From Apium graveolens (taxonomy: Eukaryota > Streptophyta > Magnoliopsida > Apiales > Apiaceae), in NCBI RefSeq assembly GCF_009905375.1, contig NW_027417107.1, forward strand, positions 30,277 through 94,276: a stretch of 64,000 nt of DNA, read 5' to 3'. Positions within the stretch are counted from its first letter, which is position 1, and each line of letters begins with the position of its first letter. The notes beneath the pieces are model-generated. The model worked only from the letters and a program-made list of their open reading frames with translations, searched no databases and had not been told where the DNA came from. Positions 24,238 to 36,420 of this stretch are shown piece by piece. The position numbers and the translations under genes are program-made.

Positions 24238-25441
24238 AACCGATGCTTATCCTCAAGCATAAATAGACTCAAAGAACAAGAAATAAAAATGCATGAATGC
24301 AAACTATATGAATACAATGATTCCCATAGAATAACTAAACCAACCAACAAACAACATCTCAACAAATGCAGTTATTCGCACAAAGATCAATCAAGCCCCA
24401 CAAATCAAATTAAAAGCCAGAAACGTGTGTGTGTGTGTGTATTTGTGTGTGTGCAAATTCTTACAGATATACTATCACAACTAGATCAATAATCATGACT
24501 CACTACTCATCAAAGCAATCGCAAGGTTATAAATAGAATGAAAACTAAACTCAAAATAACTTATAACACTTCAAGTCTTATATTGGAGTTTTACATGGAT
24601 TCATGATTTTATTCACATCATAAAAACAACACAAATATGCTTATTTGACCGTGCAATGAGTGATGTCCACAAAATACTTATACAATAATACCCATGTAGC
24701 GAGCGTTAGGTTAGTGGATCCCAGACTATAAAAAGCCTTAGGTCACTGGGCACAAAGTCCCTTAATAACTTAATAGCTCAAGTATTAAAGAGCCCACTCG
24801 TGATCAATTATGCATAAACACATTTTTTTTCTTTTTCTTATTTTTTCTATTTTTTTCACAAATTTTTGAACAAGTGTGTTTCGCTCCATCTTGTTCAACC
24901 CTAGACTACTCATATAAAATGAGTCGGCTACTAGCCATTTGACACCTAGCCACAACAACTAGCAATGAAATCCAATTTTCTCCAATTCTTAAAATATCTA
25001 TGTTATTTTATCATTAAGAGAATATCCTAAATTCTAAATATAAACAAGCGATTAAAGTTCGACAAACAAATAAACCGTGACCATGATCTAGCCCTCAAGC
25101 AACCTATAATACTTAGTGAAATACAATTGCCTCTAGCATGCAAATCAACTTGACAAGACTTAACATCACTAAATACGACATCACTACACTAGCATCAATA
25201 TCACAAATCAATCGGCAAAATCATCTAAGGGATCATGTTATTATGCAAATGCATGAAATATATGAAATAACTATCATAAAAACTACTTTATGGCAAATAT
25301 ACAACTATATGAACTATACTAAACTAGCATGAATATGCAAACTATATGCGACTCACACAAAACACATAATCTTTAACTACTACCCCAAACTTAAAATATT
25401 CATTATCCTCGGTGAAGGTAATAGCAAGGAATCAGGCATAC
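24238..25441 (-). other. 3' non-coding region of Athila C
   Basis: About 1.2 kb between the env-like ORF and the PPT, conserved in layout with 36421-37606 of Athila D. It contains a (TG)n tract near 24426-24452, T-rich runs near 24820-24870, and a second polypurine-like sequence near 25380-25397 (minus TTTAAGTTTGGGGTAGT). I see no gene in it. Confidence 0.7.
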
Positions 25442-26672
25442 CTAATCAGAAATTGGGTCATCACCCTCAAGGGGTGGAGTGTCAGGAGTGTCTGGAGGCG
25501 AATATACAGAGTTCTCACCAAATACTGGCCACTGGATGTCAATTCCTGTGGCTCTGAATGCAGTCCCCAATGCCTGGGATGAGGTCATGTGCAAACCTGT
25601 TATGGATGTCATGCATCGCATCCATCCCCCAAGCTAAACGCCTATATTACATCGTACTCAAACCAGCACTGCCCTATGCTTCCTCCTGCTGTTGTTGTGA
25701 TCCCGAAGGACCAGCCTCCTCTCCCAACTAAGCTCTCCAAGCTGCTCGATGAGCCTGCGAAGTCCCACCAGCATAAGTCTGATCCGCTGGCCTTCCATCT
25801 GGCAGATGGTCATAAGAATATCCAAGCTCTTTAGGATCGGGCTTCCAACCAATACCACTCAGTCATATTCAACAGCGTTGAACTATCAATTAGGGCACTA
25901 GGGAGCTGCAGCTGCTCATGTGCGGGCCAATGAAAACCAACCGCCACACACAACTTCGTCACAATGGACGTATAGGGTATCGAACCCGTAGTACTCCCTC
26001 GCAAGAACCTTAGAATACCCTGATGGATAACCATCCCAAGATCCACATAGTCTCCCTAAAGAATCCCCCATAACAAATACGCACGCTCCACAGTAATTTC
26101 ATGCACGTGAGAAGATGGCATGATATTAGTACAAATAAAAGAATTCCATGCAGGTACAAACCTGTTCATGCACGAAGTAGGGAATGTGGCATACTCATTC
26201 GTGCCCTTCTTGAACTTCCAATGAGTATCAGGCACACACAAGGTAGCAACAATCAAATCCAAGTTAAACTCCTCCAGAGTCTTCTCGTTCCAATTCTCCT
26301 GATCTGGCCTCCTCTTGGGCTGCTCAATCGCCCTACGAATAGCCTCAGCACTGTACTCCACCGTCACCCCCTAACCACCGTGAAACCGTTCTTCTCCGCC
26401 TTAGCATTAGCATAAAACTCACGCACCACACTCATGGGCACAGCAACGGGTGTCTCGCAAAAAGTAACCCAACCCATCTCCAAGATCATCTCCAACAACT
26501 TACCATCTTTCCCTGATGGCAGAAAACCACGCTCCTTGGCTATAGGCTTTGAAAGTAGCCTCACATACTCCGTCTCAGCCTCGGGAGTTGAAAGTCTAGG
26601 CCTCACACCACCTGCACTCGAAGAATCAGTGGTGCTGCTGCTTACTTGAGTTTGCTATCTTTTTGGTGCCAT
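25442..26672 (-). pseudogene. Env-like 3' ORF of Athila C, broken
   Basis: Third gene of Athila elements, downstream of integrase. The ATG at 26672 gives MAPKR followed at once by a TAG. The later frame has KERGFLPSGKDGKLLEM, VREFYANAKAEKNGF, then EEFNLDLIVATLC and ERAYLLWGIL, ending in an acidic DTPPLEGDDPISD tail at 25442. It matches the intact-looking parts of the Athila D copy (37607-38777) and the plant-specific 'putative plant transposon protein' family often annotated here. It is called env-like by position only; I see no membrane segment. Several frame breaks make it non-functional. Confidence 0.78.
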
Positions 26673-26771
26673 TGAGATTGAATAAGTTTGAGAGAATAGA
26701 AGTTTGTAAGAGAGATATGTGTGTTTGAGAGTTTTTGAGAAGTGATGGAGAAGTTTGTGTATAAGTGTACG

Positions 26772-26779
26772 TATATATA
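26772..26779 (-). promoter_or_regulatory. TATA-like site ahead of env-like ORF of Athila C
   Basis: The minus strand reads CCTATATATACGTAC about 100 bases upstream of the env-like ATG. Athila D has CCTATATATACATAC at the same distance (38873-38880). It is a candidate internal promoter for a separate env-like transcript. Confidence 0.5.
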
Positions 26780-26967
26780 GGAGATTGAGAGAGAATTAGT
26801 TATGAAAAAGGAGTAGGAATTGATTATGGAAATAATGGGAATAATGGGTTTGATTTGGAGAGGGAAATTTGGGATGTGGAAGAGTAAAAATCGGGTTTGA
26901 ATTGATTTTGGAACAATGTCCCCAATTTTCTCTTCTTTTTTGCTATTTTTTTTAGAACACAGGGACT

Positions 26968-27100
26968 CAGCGCGGCCTTGGCGCGGGCGTGCCGTGCTTC
27001 TGACATTTCAGCGTGGCCGCCCCGCCAGGCAGCGCGGGCGCGCGCAGTTTATGGAAAAATAGCGTGGTCGCCCCACTCCACGGCGCGGGCGCGCCGTGCT
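26968..27100 (-). promoter_or_regulatory. GC-rich module in Athila C interior
   Basis: Three copies of a GCGNGGNCG...GCGCGGGCGNGC motif, similar to the LTR module, about 190 bases upstream of the internal TATA-like site. Confidence 0.6.
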
Positions 27101-27252
27101 ATTGTAGTTGGCCCTGAATTTTTCTATCTTTTTGATTTTTTTGTGTTTTTCTCTTTTCTTTCTGCTTCCTCTACCTACTAATGTACAACAAATTTGGGTT
27201 ACCTCCCAAGAAGCGCTTGGTTACATCGTCAGCTTGACGTAGAATCTCGAGA

Positions 27253-28640
27253 TCAAGTAGACAATAAAATGGCACTAACCACCTCACGGTTTGTTGTATC
27301 CCCATAGTAGTGCTTCAACCTCTGACCATTTACCTTGAATGCTTGGCTTGGATCATTCTCAAAAATCTCCACAACTCCATGCGGAAACACAGTTTTGATT
27401 ATGAAAGTCCCGGACCATCTCGACTTCAATTTTCCAGGAAAAAGACGGAGACGAGAGTTAAATAACAGAACTTGTTGTCCCGACACAAATGACTTGAGCA
27501 CTAGACCCCTATCGTGCCACCTCTTGACTTTCTCCTTGTACATTTTATTATTTTCATATGCTTGAAGCCGAAATTCGTCGAGTTCATTCAATTGAAGCAT
27601 TCTTTTCTTACCAGCTGCATCCAAATCAAGGTTCAACTTCTTCAAAGCCCAATACGCTTTATGTTCAAGCTCCACAGGCAAATGACACCCCTTACTATAA
27701 ACCAACTGAAATGGCGACATTCCCAACGGAGTCTTGTATGCTATTCTATATGCCCAAACAGCTTCATCAAGCTTCAAAGACCAGTCTTTCCTTGATGGAC
27801 AGACAACTTTCTCTAGAATACGCTTGATCTCCCTGTTAGACACCTCAGCTTGACCATTAGTCTGAGGATGGTAGGTTGTAGCAATGCGATGATTCACATT
27901 ATACCTTTGCATCATGGAAGTGAACTTGCGATCACAAAAATACCAACCCTCGATACTGATTATGACTCTTGGAGTCCCAATCGTGTGAATATCTGCTTAT
28001 GAAGAAAATTAAGCACTACCTTCGCATCATTTATTGGAAAAGCCTTGACTTCAACCCATTTCGACACATAATCGACCACCAGCAAGATATACTGATTATT
28101 ACAAGATGAGACAAATGGCCCCCTGAAGTCGATTCCCCAAACATCAAAGACTTCAACCTCGAGAAGCACATTAAGAGGCATCTCATCCCTCTTGGACATA
28201 ATACCCACACGCTGGCATCGATCACACTTCAAAACAAAGTGATGAGCATCCTTAAACAATGTTGTCCAGAAGAATCCCGTTTGAAGGACACCAGTTGTTG
28301 TCTTCTCTCCACCATAGTGGCCTCCATAAACAGTTGAATGACGGTCTCGCAAGATTCCCCCCGTTTCGTTGTACGGAATACATCTCCTGATGATTTGGTC
28401 ATCTCCTTGCCTAAACAGATATGGTTCATCCCACATGTACCACTTCACCTCATGAAGAAACTTCTTCCTTTGAGCATACGACAAGTCTGGAGGCATGATA
28501 TTACTCACAAGGTAGTTCACAATGTCTACAAACCACAGTTCTTCCTCTTGCACTCCAAACAGCTGCTCATCGGGAAAAGACTCATTTATCAATATCGTAT
28601 CCTGTGAAGTTGCACTTGGATCTTCCAAATGAGAGAGATG
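27253..28640 (-). pseudogene. pol: Integrase region of Athila C pol, broken
   Basis: Two frames (28841-27960 and 27915-27253) carry the integrase. The zinc-binding HH-CC region includes [14 protein letters not shown] and [10 protein letters not shown]. The catalytic core has [10 protein letters not shown] as the first aspartate and NGQAEVSNREIKRIL with the final glutamate. The C-terminal part ends [12 protein letters not shown]. The middle aspartate region falls at the break near 27915-27960, where a frameshift and altered sequence interrupt it. In the family this enzyme inserts element DNA; this copy is not functional. The Athila D homologue is at 39238-39793 plus 50273 onwards. Confidence 0.88.
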
Positions 28641-30050
28641 ATCAGCGACTTGATTCTCAGTACCCTTTATGTCCTTGATCTCTAATTCAAAATCCTGAAG
28701 TAGAAGAACCCATCTAATCAATCTAGGCTTCGAGTCCTTCTTCGAGACGAGATATCGAATTGCAGCGTGATCAGTGAAAATTGTCACCTTCGTCCCAAGC
28801 AAATAAGATCGAAACTTCTCAAAACTGTAGACAATAGCCAAAAGTTCTTTTCAATAGTCGTATAATTCAGTTGAGCACCGTTTAGGGTCTTACTAGCATA
28901 GTAGACCAAATGAAATATGTTGTTCTTTCTCTGCCCAAGAATTGCTCTAACTGCATAGTCACTTGTATCGCACATCATCTCAAAAGGTTTATTCCAATCA
29001 GGTGCAGTTATGACAGGTTTCGTGATCAAACTCTTCTTCAAAAACTCAAAAGCAGCTAGGCACTCATCATCAAACTCGAACGGGACATATTTCTCCAGAA
29101 GATTGCACAAAGGTTTAGAGATTTTTGAGAAGACCTTGATGAACTGCATATAAAAACCCGCATGACCAAGAAAGCTGCGAACTCCCTTAACAGAAATTGG
29201 TGGAGGAAGATTTTCAATGAACCCCACCTTAGCTTTGTCCACCTCAAGACCCTTACTAGAGACCTCGTGACCAAGAATAATGCCCTGTCGCACCATAAAA
29301 TGACATTTCTCCCAATTGAGAACCAGATTGGTCTCAACACACCTTTTAAGAATGTCATCAAGATTCTGCAAGCACTCATCAAATAAATCACCAAACACAA
29401 AGAATTCGTCCATGAACACCTCCACATTCTGACTAATCACATTAGAGAAGATAGCCATCATACATCTCTATAATGTGGTCGGTGCTCCACAAAAACCAAA
29501 AAAAACTCTTCTGAAGGCGAAAGTACCAAATGGACAAGTGAAGGTAGTCTTTTCCTGATCTTCTGGAGTAATACAAATCTGATTATATCCCAAATAGCCA
29601 TTCAGAAGACAGTAGTACTCATGCCCAGCCAACCTGTCGAGCATCTGATCAATAAAAGGCAAAGGGAACTGACCTTTTCTCGTGGCCTTGTTCAGCTTCC
29701 TATAGTCCATGCAAACTATCCACCCCATGATTGTTCGAGTGGGAATGAGCTCATTCCTCTCATTAGCAACAACGGTGATACCTCATTTCTTTGGTACGCA
29801 CTAAACTGGACTCACCCAAGAACTATCAGAAATGGGATAGATTATCCATGCATCCAGCCATTTGAGAATTTCCTTCTTCATAACTTCTTTCATGATCAGA
29901 TTTAGCCTTCTTTGTTGCTCAACAGTAGGCTTGCTACCTTCCTCTAGCAGAATTGTATGCATGCAATAAGAAGGTCTGATTCCCTTAATATCTGCTATCG
30001 TCCATCCAATTGCCGATTTGAACTCTCTCAGAATTCTTAAGAGTTTTTCC
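28641..30050 (-). pseudogene. pol: Reverse transcriptase and RNase H region of Athila C pol, broken
   Basis: The RT fingers (IIYPISDSSWVSPV) are in the frame ending at 29801, the core (CMDYRKLNKATRKGQFPLPF) at 29728-29468, and the catalytic box plus thumb at 29461-28784. The box reads VFMDEFFVFG, so the second catalytic aspartate is glutamate; Athila D has FMDD. RNase H follows with FEMMCDTSDYAV and [12 protein letters not shown]. At least three frame breaks separate the pieces. Retroviral-type RT and RNase H would copy element RNA into DNA in virus-like particles; this copy cannot. Confidence 0.88.
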
Positions 30051-31308
30051 TCATCACTACCTGAAAGGTCAGATGCAACAATAACAGGAAAAGTAGATGC
30101 ATCACCTAAAAATGCATACCTTAAGTGTTCAGGCAATGGTATAAGCTCAAGTGTAGGAGCTTCATCAATAGGTGGCTTGAGGTGCTTAGGAGATTTGTTC
30201 AGCTCCTCCATTCGAAGAGATTGAAAAGGCATATCCATCTTCCCCTTCCAGGGAGAAGCATTCAAATATTGTAATTGCTCATCACTTTCATCATCTTCAC
30301 TATTAGAATACCCCAATAAGGCCTCTTCTAAGGCATCAGACCTTAGCAATTGATCAAGTTCTGAAGTAACCATATAATCGACCAACTCCACCTTTAAGCA
30401 CTCCTCATTTTCCGTAGGGAATTTCATGGCATTGAACACATTAAAAGTTACATCCGGATCCAGCACTCGCATTGTGAGCTCACCCTGCTGCACATCTATC
30501 AAGGTTCGGCTAGTAGCTAAGAAAGGTCTTCCCAAGATTATGGGAATCTTCTTATCCTCCTCGAAATCAAGAATTATAAAATCAGCAGGAAGATAAGTCT
30601 ATCCACCTTGACCAAGACATCCTCCACAATGCCTCGTGGATATGTAATCGAACGGTCGACCAACTGCAAAGTCATATAGGTAGGCTTTAGATCGGGTAAG
30701 TATAACTTCTTGAAGATTGACAAAGGCATCAAATTGATGCTGGATACCAAGTCACATAAGTATTTGTCAAATGACACTTTTCCAATGGTGTAAGGAATAG
30801 TGAAGCTTCCAGGATCCTTAAGCTTCGGAGGCAACTTCTGTCGCAGCACAGCACTGCATTCCTCCATGAGAGCAACGGTCTCTGAGTCATCAAGCTTCAC
30901 TTTCTGAAAAAGTATACCTTTCATAAACTTTGCATAACTAGGCATCTGTTCAAGAGCTTCAGCGAAAGGTATGTTGATATGAAGTTTCTTGAACACCTCC
31001 AGAAACTTCTCAAACTGCTTATCCAGCTTTTTCTTCTGCAACCTCTTAGGAAAGGGAGGTGGATAGATCTGTTTCTCCCCTGTATTACCCTCAGGAGGAG
31101 TGTGTTCAATAGTAGTCTTCCTTGGTTCCACTTTAGCTTCCTTCTGCACTTCTTCTTCAACTACAACTTTTTCATCTGAAACTTGAGAGTGTTCGGGATT
31201 TGCAACCTTCCTAGACCTCAATGTAATTGCCTTTACCTGCTCCTTAGCTTCCCTATTTCCTGGCATTTCAGTGTCACTAGGGAGTGTACCACGTTGACGA
31301 TTTAGCAA
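30051..31308 (-). pseudogene. Protease region of Athila C, broken
   Basis: Frames 31308-30574 and 30535-29801 hold the end of gag, a PPFPKRLQKKKLDKQFEKF segment typical of Athila, and the aspartic protease. The protease motif reads CDLVSSINLMP (near 30722-30757) where the family has CDLGASINLMP, so the residues next to the catalytic aspartate are changed. A frameshift near 30560 follows. An acidic linker (SNSEDDESDEQ) leads into RT. Confidence 0.8.
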
Positions 31309-31489
31309 GGCATTGGCAATTTGTCCAATTTTGATTTTCCAAGGTCTTGATAGAAATCACTTGGCTCTTGCACATGAGCCTCAACTCCTCCAATTCAGAT
31401 TTTTCATTAGACTATTACAGTTGAAGTTGTTGCCTTAGTGCATATTACGGTTGCTAAAAACCAGGGGGATTGTACTACTTTGCTGGATA

Positions 31490-32466
31490 CTACTGATAAG
31501 GTTGTTGAACCTCATTCTGAGTGTTGCTCCAACTGAATTTGGGATGATTGCGGTTATTAGGATGATAGGTGGCTGGCACAGGTTGCTGCGACCTCTGAAA
31601 GTTGCTCACGAACTGAGCTGATTTACTAGAAATAACACACTGCTCCGTCTCATGGGCACCAGCACAAAGCTCACAGACACTAGTGATCTGATTAACTCCA
31701 TAATTAGCCAAAAAATCCACCTTCATCGTCAAAGCCTTAAGCTGAGCAACTTTAGTCGTAGTTGTATCTAACTCCAGAAATCCTGCTACTTTGCCCTGAG
31801 ATAGTCTCAAAGTAGGATTCTGGTATTCATTAGCAACCATCAGTTTAATAAATTCATAAGTTTCATCATAGCTTTTAGCCCACAAGGCTCAACCTGATGT
31901 TGCATCAAGCATGGGTCTAGAATTAACACCCAAACCATTATAGAATTAGTTAATGATCATCCGGTCAGGCATCCCATGATGAGGACACTTCCTAAGTATC
32001 TCTTTATAACTATCCCAAACCTCATATAAAGATTCTCCAGATTGCCGAGCAAATTGAGTAAGTGCGTTTCTGATTGCAGCAGTCTTCGCCATATGAAAGA
32101 ATTTGATTAAGAATTTTTTAGCAAGATCCTCCCATTTGGTAATAGACCCTGGTGGTAGAGAATATAACCAGCACTAGCTTTATCCCGCAGAGAGAATGGG
32201 AAAAGCCTCAACTTAATAGCATCTTCAGAATGTCTATTGAACTTGAAGGTATTGCATATCTCGATGAAATCTATGATGTGCATGTTGGGGTCTTCTGTCG
32301 GAGAACCCCCAAACTGAACTGAGTCCTGTATCATCTGAATCATGTTTGACTTGATCTCAAAGGTATTAGTCGAGATGGTTGGTCGAACAATGCTAGACTG
32401 AATATCATTGATCTTCGGTTGAGAGTAGTCCATCAAAGACTTTGGATTTGCTTCTGGTTCTCCCAT
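31490..32466 (-). pseudogene. gag: Gag of Athila C, broken
   Basis: A fragment from 32466 has the capsid-type stretch FGGSPTEDPNMHIIDFIEIC with RLFPFSLRDKA. A second frame (31885-31490) carries a CCHC knuckle (CELCAGAHETEQC, near 31637-31680). Frame breaks lie between them at about 32107 and 31885. The frame is open upstream of 32466 (RSRSRKRTLDQAEEE) but has no ATG, so the original start appears to have been lost. Confidence 0.8.
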
Positions 32467-32703
32467 TGCAATAAGAACCTCGTCTTCTTTCTCAATTAAG
32501 ATCTCTTCATCAACTTTCTCCTCTACTACAACTTCTTCCTCAGCTTGATCCAGTGTTCTCTTACGAGACCGAGAACGCGTATGCGTACACGCTCGCTAGA
32601 TTACCTGAAACACGTCAAGGAAATAAGTAAGTAACAATGTCCGAGTCACTGAACTTTAATGACCAATGATGACAAACACATAAACTAAAAATTAATACTG
32701 AAG

Positions 32704-32721
32704 TCCCTGGCAGCGGCGCCA
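32704..32721 (-). promoter_or_regulatory. Primer binding site of Athila C
   Basis: The minus strand reads TGGCGCCGCTGCCAGGGA six bases inside the LTR end. It resembles the tRNA-Asp-type PBS TGGCGCCGTTGCCGGGGA used by Athila elements, with two changes. Confidence 0.85.
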
Positions 32722-32727
32722 AAAACT

Positions 32728-34175
32728 TGTTAGGGCTAAAAACGCGCTAATATTCACGCAAGTATACGTGATCGCAAGTAGTATAGAATAAATTCTAGTT
32801 CGTTCCCACAGGGACTGGTCTAGGTTAATTTCAATCAATGTATTTATGCAACAATGATATGGTTATTATCCAATGCTAAGACGAATAACAAATTGAGGTT
32901 GTTTATAACTACAATTAACTAAGAGATTATACTAAAGAACATTATCTAAGAAATTAAAGAGAGTTGAATACTATATGACACAAACATGGGATTCTAACTT
33001 CATTCAATAGCCTTTTCATTCTTAACCTTAGCATGTAATGGTGATGACACTAATCAGATAACACGAAACTGATAAATGCCAACTTTCGTTGTACGAATAC
33101 CATACTACCAGACATCCACAAAAGAGATAGAAGCTGAATATACACCAATTATATTGAGACCCTATATGTCTATAGAATTTGACAACATAACGGTTTAATG
33201 CACAAGTTAACTATCGTGATTATATAGGGTAAGTAAGATGGTTAAAATTACCTACGAATCATGCATAACAAATACATGAACCTTTGCTAGCATGGCAAGT
33301 TCCAAACCCTTAAATTCATTTTAGCTTCATTAAAGATTAAGACACTATCTTATAAGTTTGCGATGCTCATAAGTCGAATAAGCACAACCAATGCTATGTT
33401 ATCATACAATCACCACACACTAAGGCATCAAAACAAATTAACTAAAGAAATCCATAAATAAATTCATTAGAACCCCACGATAATGATTAGCTCATAATCG
33501 GACTCATCATCAACGTGGGTTCCGATAAAAGCATGGTATAATAAACGTAGTCTTTTTACTTAATAAATAATAAACCAAGTACAAAACAAGAGTATAGGTT
33601 CACAAATAAGAAAACTAGCATCCAAAGTTACAACTTAAAACAAAGAATCACAAGTATAAACTAGATCTTCTTCCCCTTGGTTGAATTATGCTCTACGGTC
33701 TTCTTACGCCTTCTCCTTAAGCTCTGGTACGTCTTGTTATGAAAAACGACCTTAAGTTATGTTTATATAGCAGCCCATGCAGAGTATAAGTCCATCAATC
33801 GGAATCACAAGAGAATCAGGATTCTTTTATCTCGACCTGGCGCGGCCGCGCGCTTGATCGGCGCGGCCGCGCTGAGTTTCCGTTCTTTGAGCGCGGCTGC
33901 GCACTATCATAGTGCGGGCGCGCTGACTCTCTGGAGAATTTTTTGATTTCTTCTTTTCTTGCTGATTTGAGTTGGTCTTTTCACGAGCTTTTATTCTGGA
34001 CATCATCCTAACACCATATTAGCATCAAAATAATGCTAATTCACCTGTATTCCTGATAAATGCCTGAATTGCAAAAACACTACAAAAACACGTTAAAAAC
34101 ACTAACAACTCGAGTACAAAACACCAATTCGAAGCTTTACGGAGCTTTATAAAGTGTCATAATTGCCACTCAATA
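32728..34175 (-). repeat. 5' LTR of Athila C
   Basis: On the plus strand it runs from TGTTAGGGCTAAAAAC to GCCACTCAATA, homologous to 22764-24223 with many substitutions and small indels. TATA is at 33772-33780 (minus CTATATAAAC) and the GC-rich module at 33839-33925. It is followed directly by the TSD ACTGG. Confidence 0.92.
33839..33925 (-). promoter_or_regulatory. GC-rich module in Athila C 5' LTR
   Basis: Same module as at 23888-23975 with several changed bases but the hairpin-forming GCGCGGCCGCGC core kept. It lies upstream of the TATA box. Confidence 0.65.
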
Positions 34176-35000
34176 ACTGGACACTCTTTTATTTTCCCTG
34201 CTCTCATTCAAAAAAAATCATTCTAATTTGGGTAACCAAATTTTCTCAGGATCTTTCGTGTCATGTATTTTTCTTACTCTACTACCAACCGATACCCTCG
34301 GCTTGTCAGTATTGAGATCCACTTTAACTTTGGGTGTTGATCTACGAGTGACAAATTTGGAGCTTAAGTCAGATTTAAAAAATCTGGCATGCATCTTAAT
34401 TGATGAGGATGAAACCATGTTATTGACACCTTGCTTATTCCTTGGTATACCAAAGGCAGAGTGATAAGGATTTTGCAAGATTGACATGTTATAAATGTTA
34501 TGACTGAACTCTCTTGACATATTTGACATGACTTTTATAGGCATAGAGGATTCAGGTATATTAGTGACTGACATAGATCTACAATTAGAAGATGAGTGAT
34601 TAGCATTACCACAGTTACCACAACCTTCTCTTGAGACTTGTTTGTTAGGTGTGTGAAGTATATGCTTGTTAATCTATGCTTTGTCATTCCTGGAATTCCT
34701 CCTTTTAATTCCCATCCAAGGTTTCAATTTGTCCTTCAGTTTTCTGCTGAACCAAAAACCTATGCTACTTCGTTTGGTTTTGCTGTTTTCTCTATTTGTA
34801 GAGTTCTTGCTTACTGGTTCAGTGAATTTCCTTGACATGTCCAGTAAGCAAGTACCGATACTCTCACTTAAATGATCATCCTTGTTTGTAAATTTTTCTC
34901 TTCTTGAAGAACAAAAATAATTTGTTGGTGAGAGGACATCAGTTATAAACTTTTGTTCATAATCATTTTTCTCCCTAATCTCAGCTTCATCACAGACAGT
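34176..35000 (-). pseudogene. gag: Copia F fragment: gag end and start of protease region
   Basis: Minus-strand frames 35036-34674 and 34574-34218 are the 3' half of a Copia gag. A CCHC knuckle (CGNCGNANHSSSNC) lies near 34585-34625. The end KIWLPKLE matches the WVPK/WLPK motif just before the Copia protease. Continuity with 22763 leftwards across Athila C shows one element split by C. D interrupts it on the right. Stops between the frames make it non-coding. Confidence 0.75.
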
Positions 35001-36407
35001 TGTTAGGGCGGAAACACGCGCTAATAATACACGCAAGTATACGCATTCGCAAGTAATATAAAATACTTTCTAGTTCGTTCCCACAGAGACTCGGACTAAT
35101 TATTGTTCAATTAAACTCACTCACCAATGTATGATTACTTCTCAATGTTAAGACACTAACACTTAGAATTGTTGACTAAATATTAACTACGATTAACTAC
35201 TTAATTAACCACTTAATTAACACTTCGAATTAACAATATTAAAACACTCATGAGATCACAACTTCATTACTACTTTCTTCAATAGTTATTGTTATTACCC
35301 TTAGCATGCAATGGTGATGATATTAATCGAATAACACGAAACTGATAAAAGCCAACTTTCATTGTACTAATACCATTCTACCAAGCATCCATAATTAAGA
35401 TAGAAGTTGAATAGGCATCAATTATGTTGAGTCCCTATATGTCTACATAAATTGACAACATAATGATTTAAGCACAAGTTATTCTTTTTGATTACACAGG
35501 GCGAATAAAACGGTTAGAGTTACCCACTAATCATGCACATCATACATGAACCTATGCTAGCATGGCAAGTTCTAAATCTCGAGATCCACCGTCGCTTCAC
35601 AAGAGATTAACACCCTATCTTATATGTTCGCGACGCACATAAGACGAATACGCACAACCAATACTAGATATCATACAATCATCACACACTAAGGTATTAA
35701 ACAATTAACTACAGAATTTCATAGTAAATCCGTTACGACCCCATGATCACGATTAGCCCATGATAGCACTTATCGTCATCATGGGTTCATATGTAAATAT
35801 GATAAACAAACACAAGAGAATAATAACTAAACTAATTATATTAAACCAGAGTACGTCACAAGAGTAAATAGGTTCAAAAGCAAGAAAACTTGCATCCAAC
35901 GTTATAACGAAATAAAGAATCACAAGAAAATATGCTTCCTCTTCGTTGCGGTGTGCTAAAACGGTCTTCTTCCTTATCTCCTTCGCTCCTTGCTTAATAC
36001 CGCGATCCAACCTTGTGAAAACTTCTCCAAATCTACTTATATAATAGTCCCATAAAACTCAGATTACATAGAAGTTGGAAGCCAAACAAAAGTAGAAGTC
36101 TAAAACAAATTATCTTTTTTTTCGACCCTGCGCGGCCGCTCAGCATAACTGAGCGGGCGCTCAGGACCCTACTGGAAAATTCCTGAGTTTGCTCCGTTTC
36201 TTCGCTGTAATCTGCCCCTTTCTTTCCTCTCGCAATGCTGAACACATGTCAAGGCTTATTCTTGATGATTACTCCTCCAAAATGCAACTATTACCCTGAA
36301 ATGCACAAACACTAGAAAAACGCATCAAATACACAAAATACTTGATTTCAAGACACCAATTTAAGCTATTTTAAGACGTTCTAAGTGGTATAAAATGCCA
36401 CTAATCA
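35001..36407 (-). repeat. 3' LTR of Athila D (1407 bp)
   Basis: On the plus strand it runs from TGTTAGGGCGGAAACACG to CCACTAATCA. It is homologous in layout to the C LTRs but clearly diverged, so D is a different subfamily. TATA is near 36036-36045 (minus ATTATATAAG), with the GC-rich module at 36129-36166 upstream of it. Confidence 0.9.
36129..36166 (-). promoter_or_regulatory. GC-rich module in Athila D LTR
   Basis: GCGCGGCCGCTCAG...CTGAGCGGGCGCTCAGG is an inverted pair able to form a hairpin. It lies about 85 bases upstream of the TATA box and is related to the modules in C. Confidence 0.65.
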
Positions 36408-36420
36408 CACCCCCAAACTT
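36408..36420 (-). promoter_or_regulatory. Polypurine tract of Athila D
   Basis: The minus strand reads AAGTTTGGGGGTG directly before the LTR start TGATTAGTGG. Confidence 0.85.

Larger units (their letters stand above)
22764..34175 (-). mobile_element. Athila-lineage Ty3/gypsy element C, complete but decayed
   Basis: Both LTRs (22764-24223 and 32728-34175) and the TSD ACTGG (22759-22763 and 34176-34180) are present. In minus-strand order it has 5' LTR, PBS, gag, protease, RT, RNase H, integrase, env-like ORF, PPT and 3' LTR. The tRNA-Asp-type PBS (TGGCGCCGCTGCCAGGGA), the protease-RT sequence style and the 3' env-like ORF place it in Athila. All genes carry stops or frameshifts and the LTRs differ at many positions, so it is older than E. 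It is inserted in Copia F. Confidence 0.92.

Noticed and set aside
27335..32466. Plus-strand ORFs across Athila C, such as 27514-27827 and 29621-29905
   Set aside because: They are opposite-strand shadows of conserved minus-strand pol frames and have no motifs of their own.
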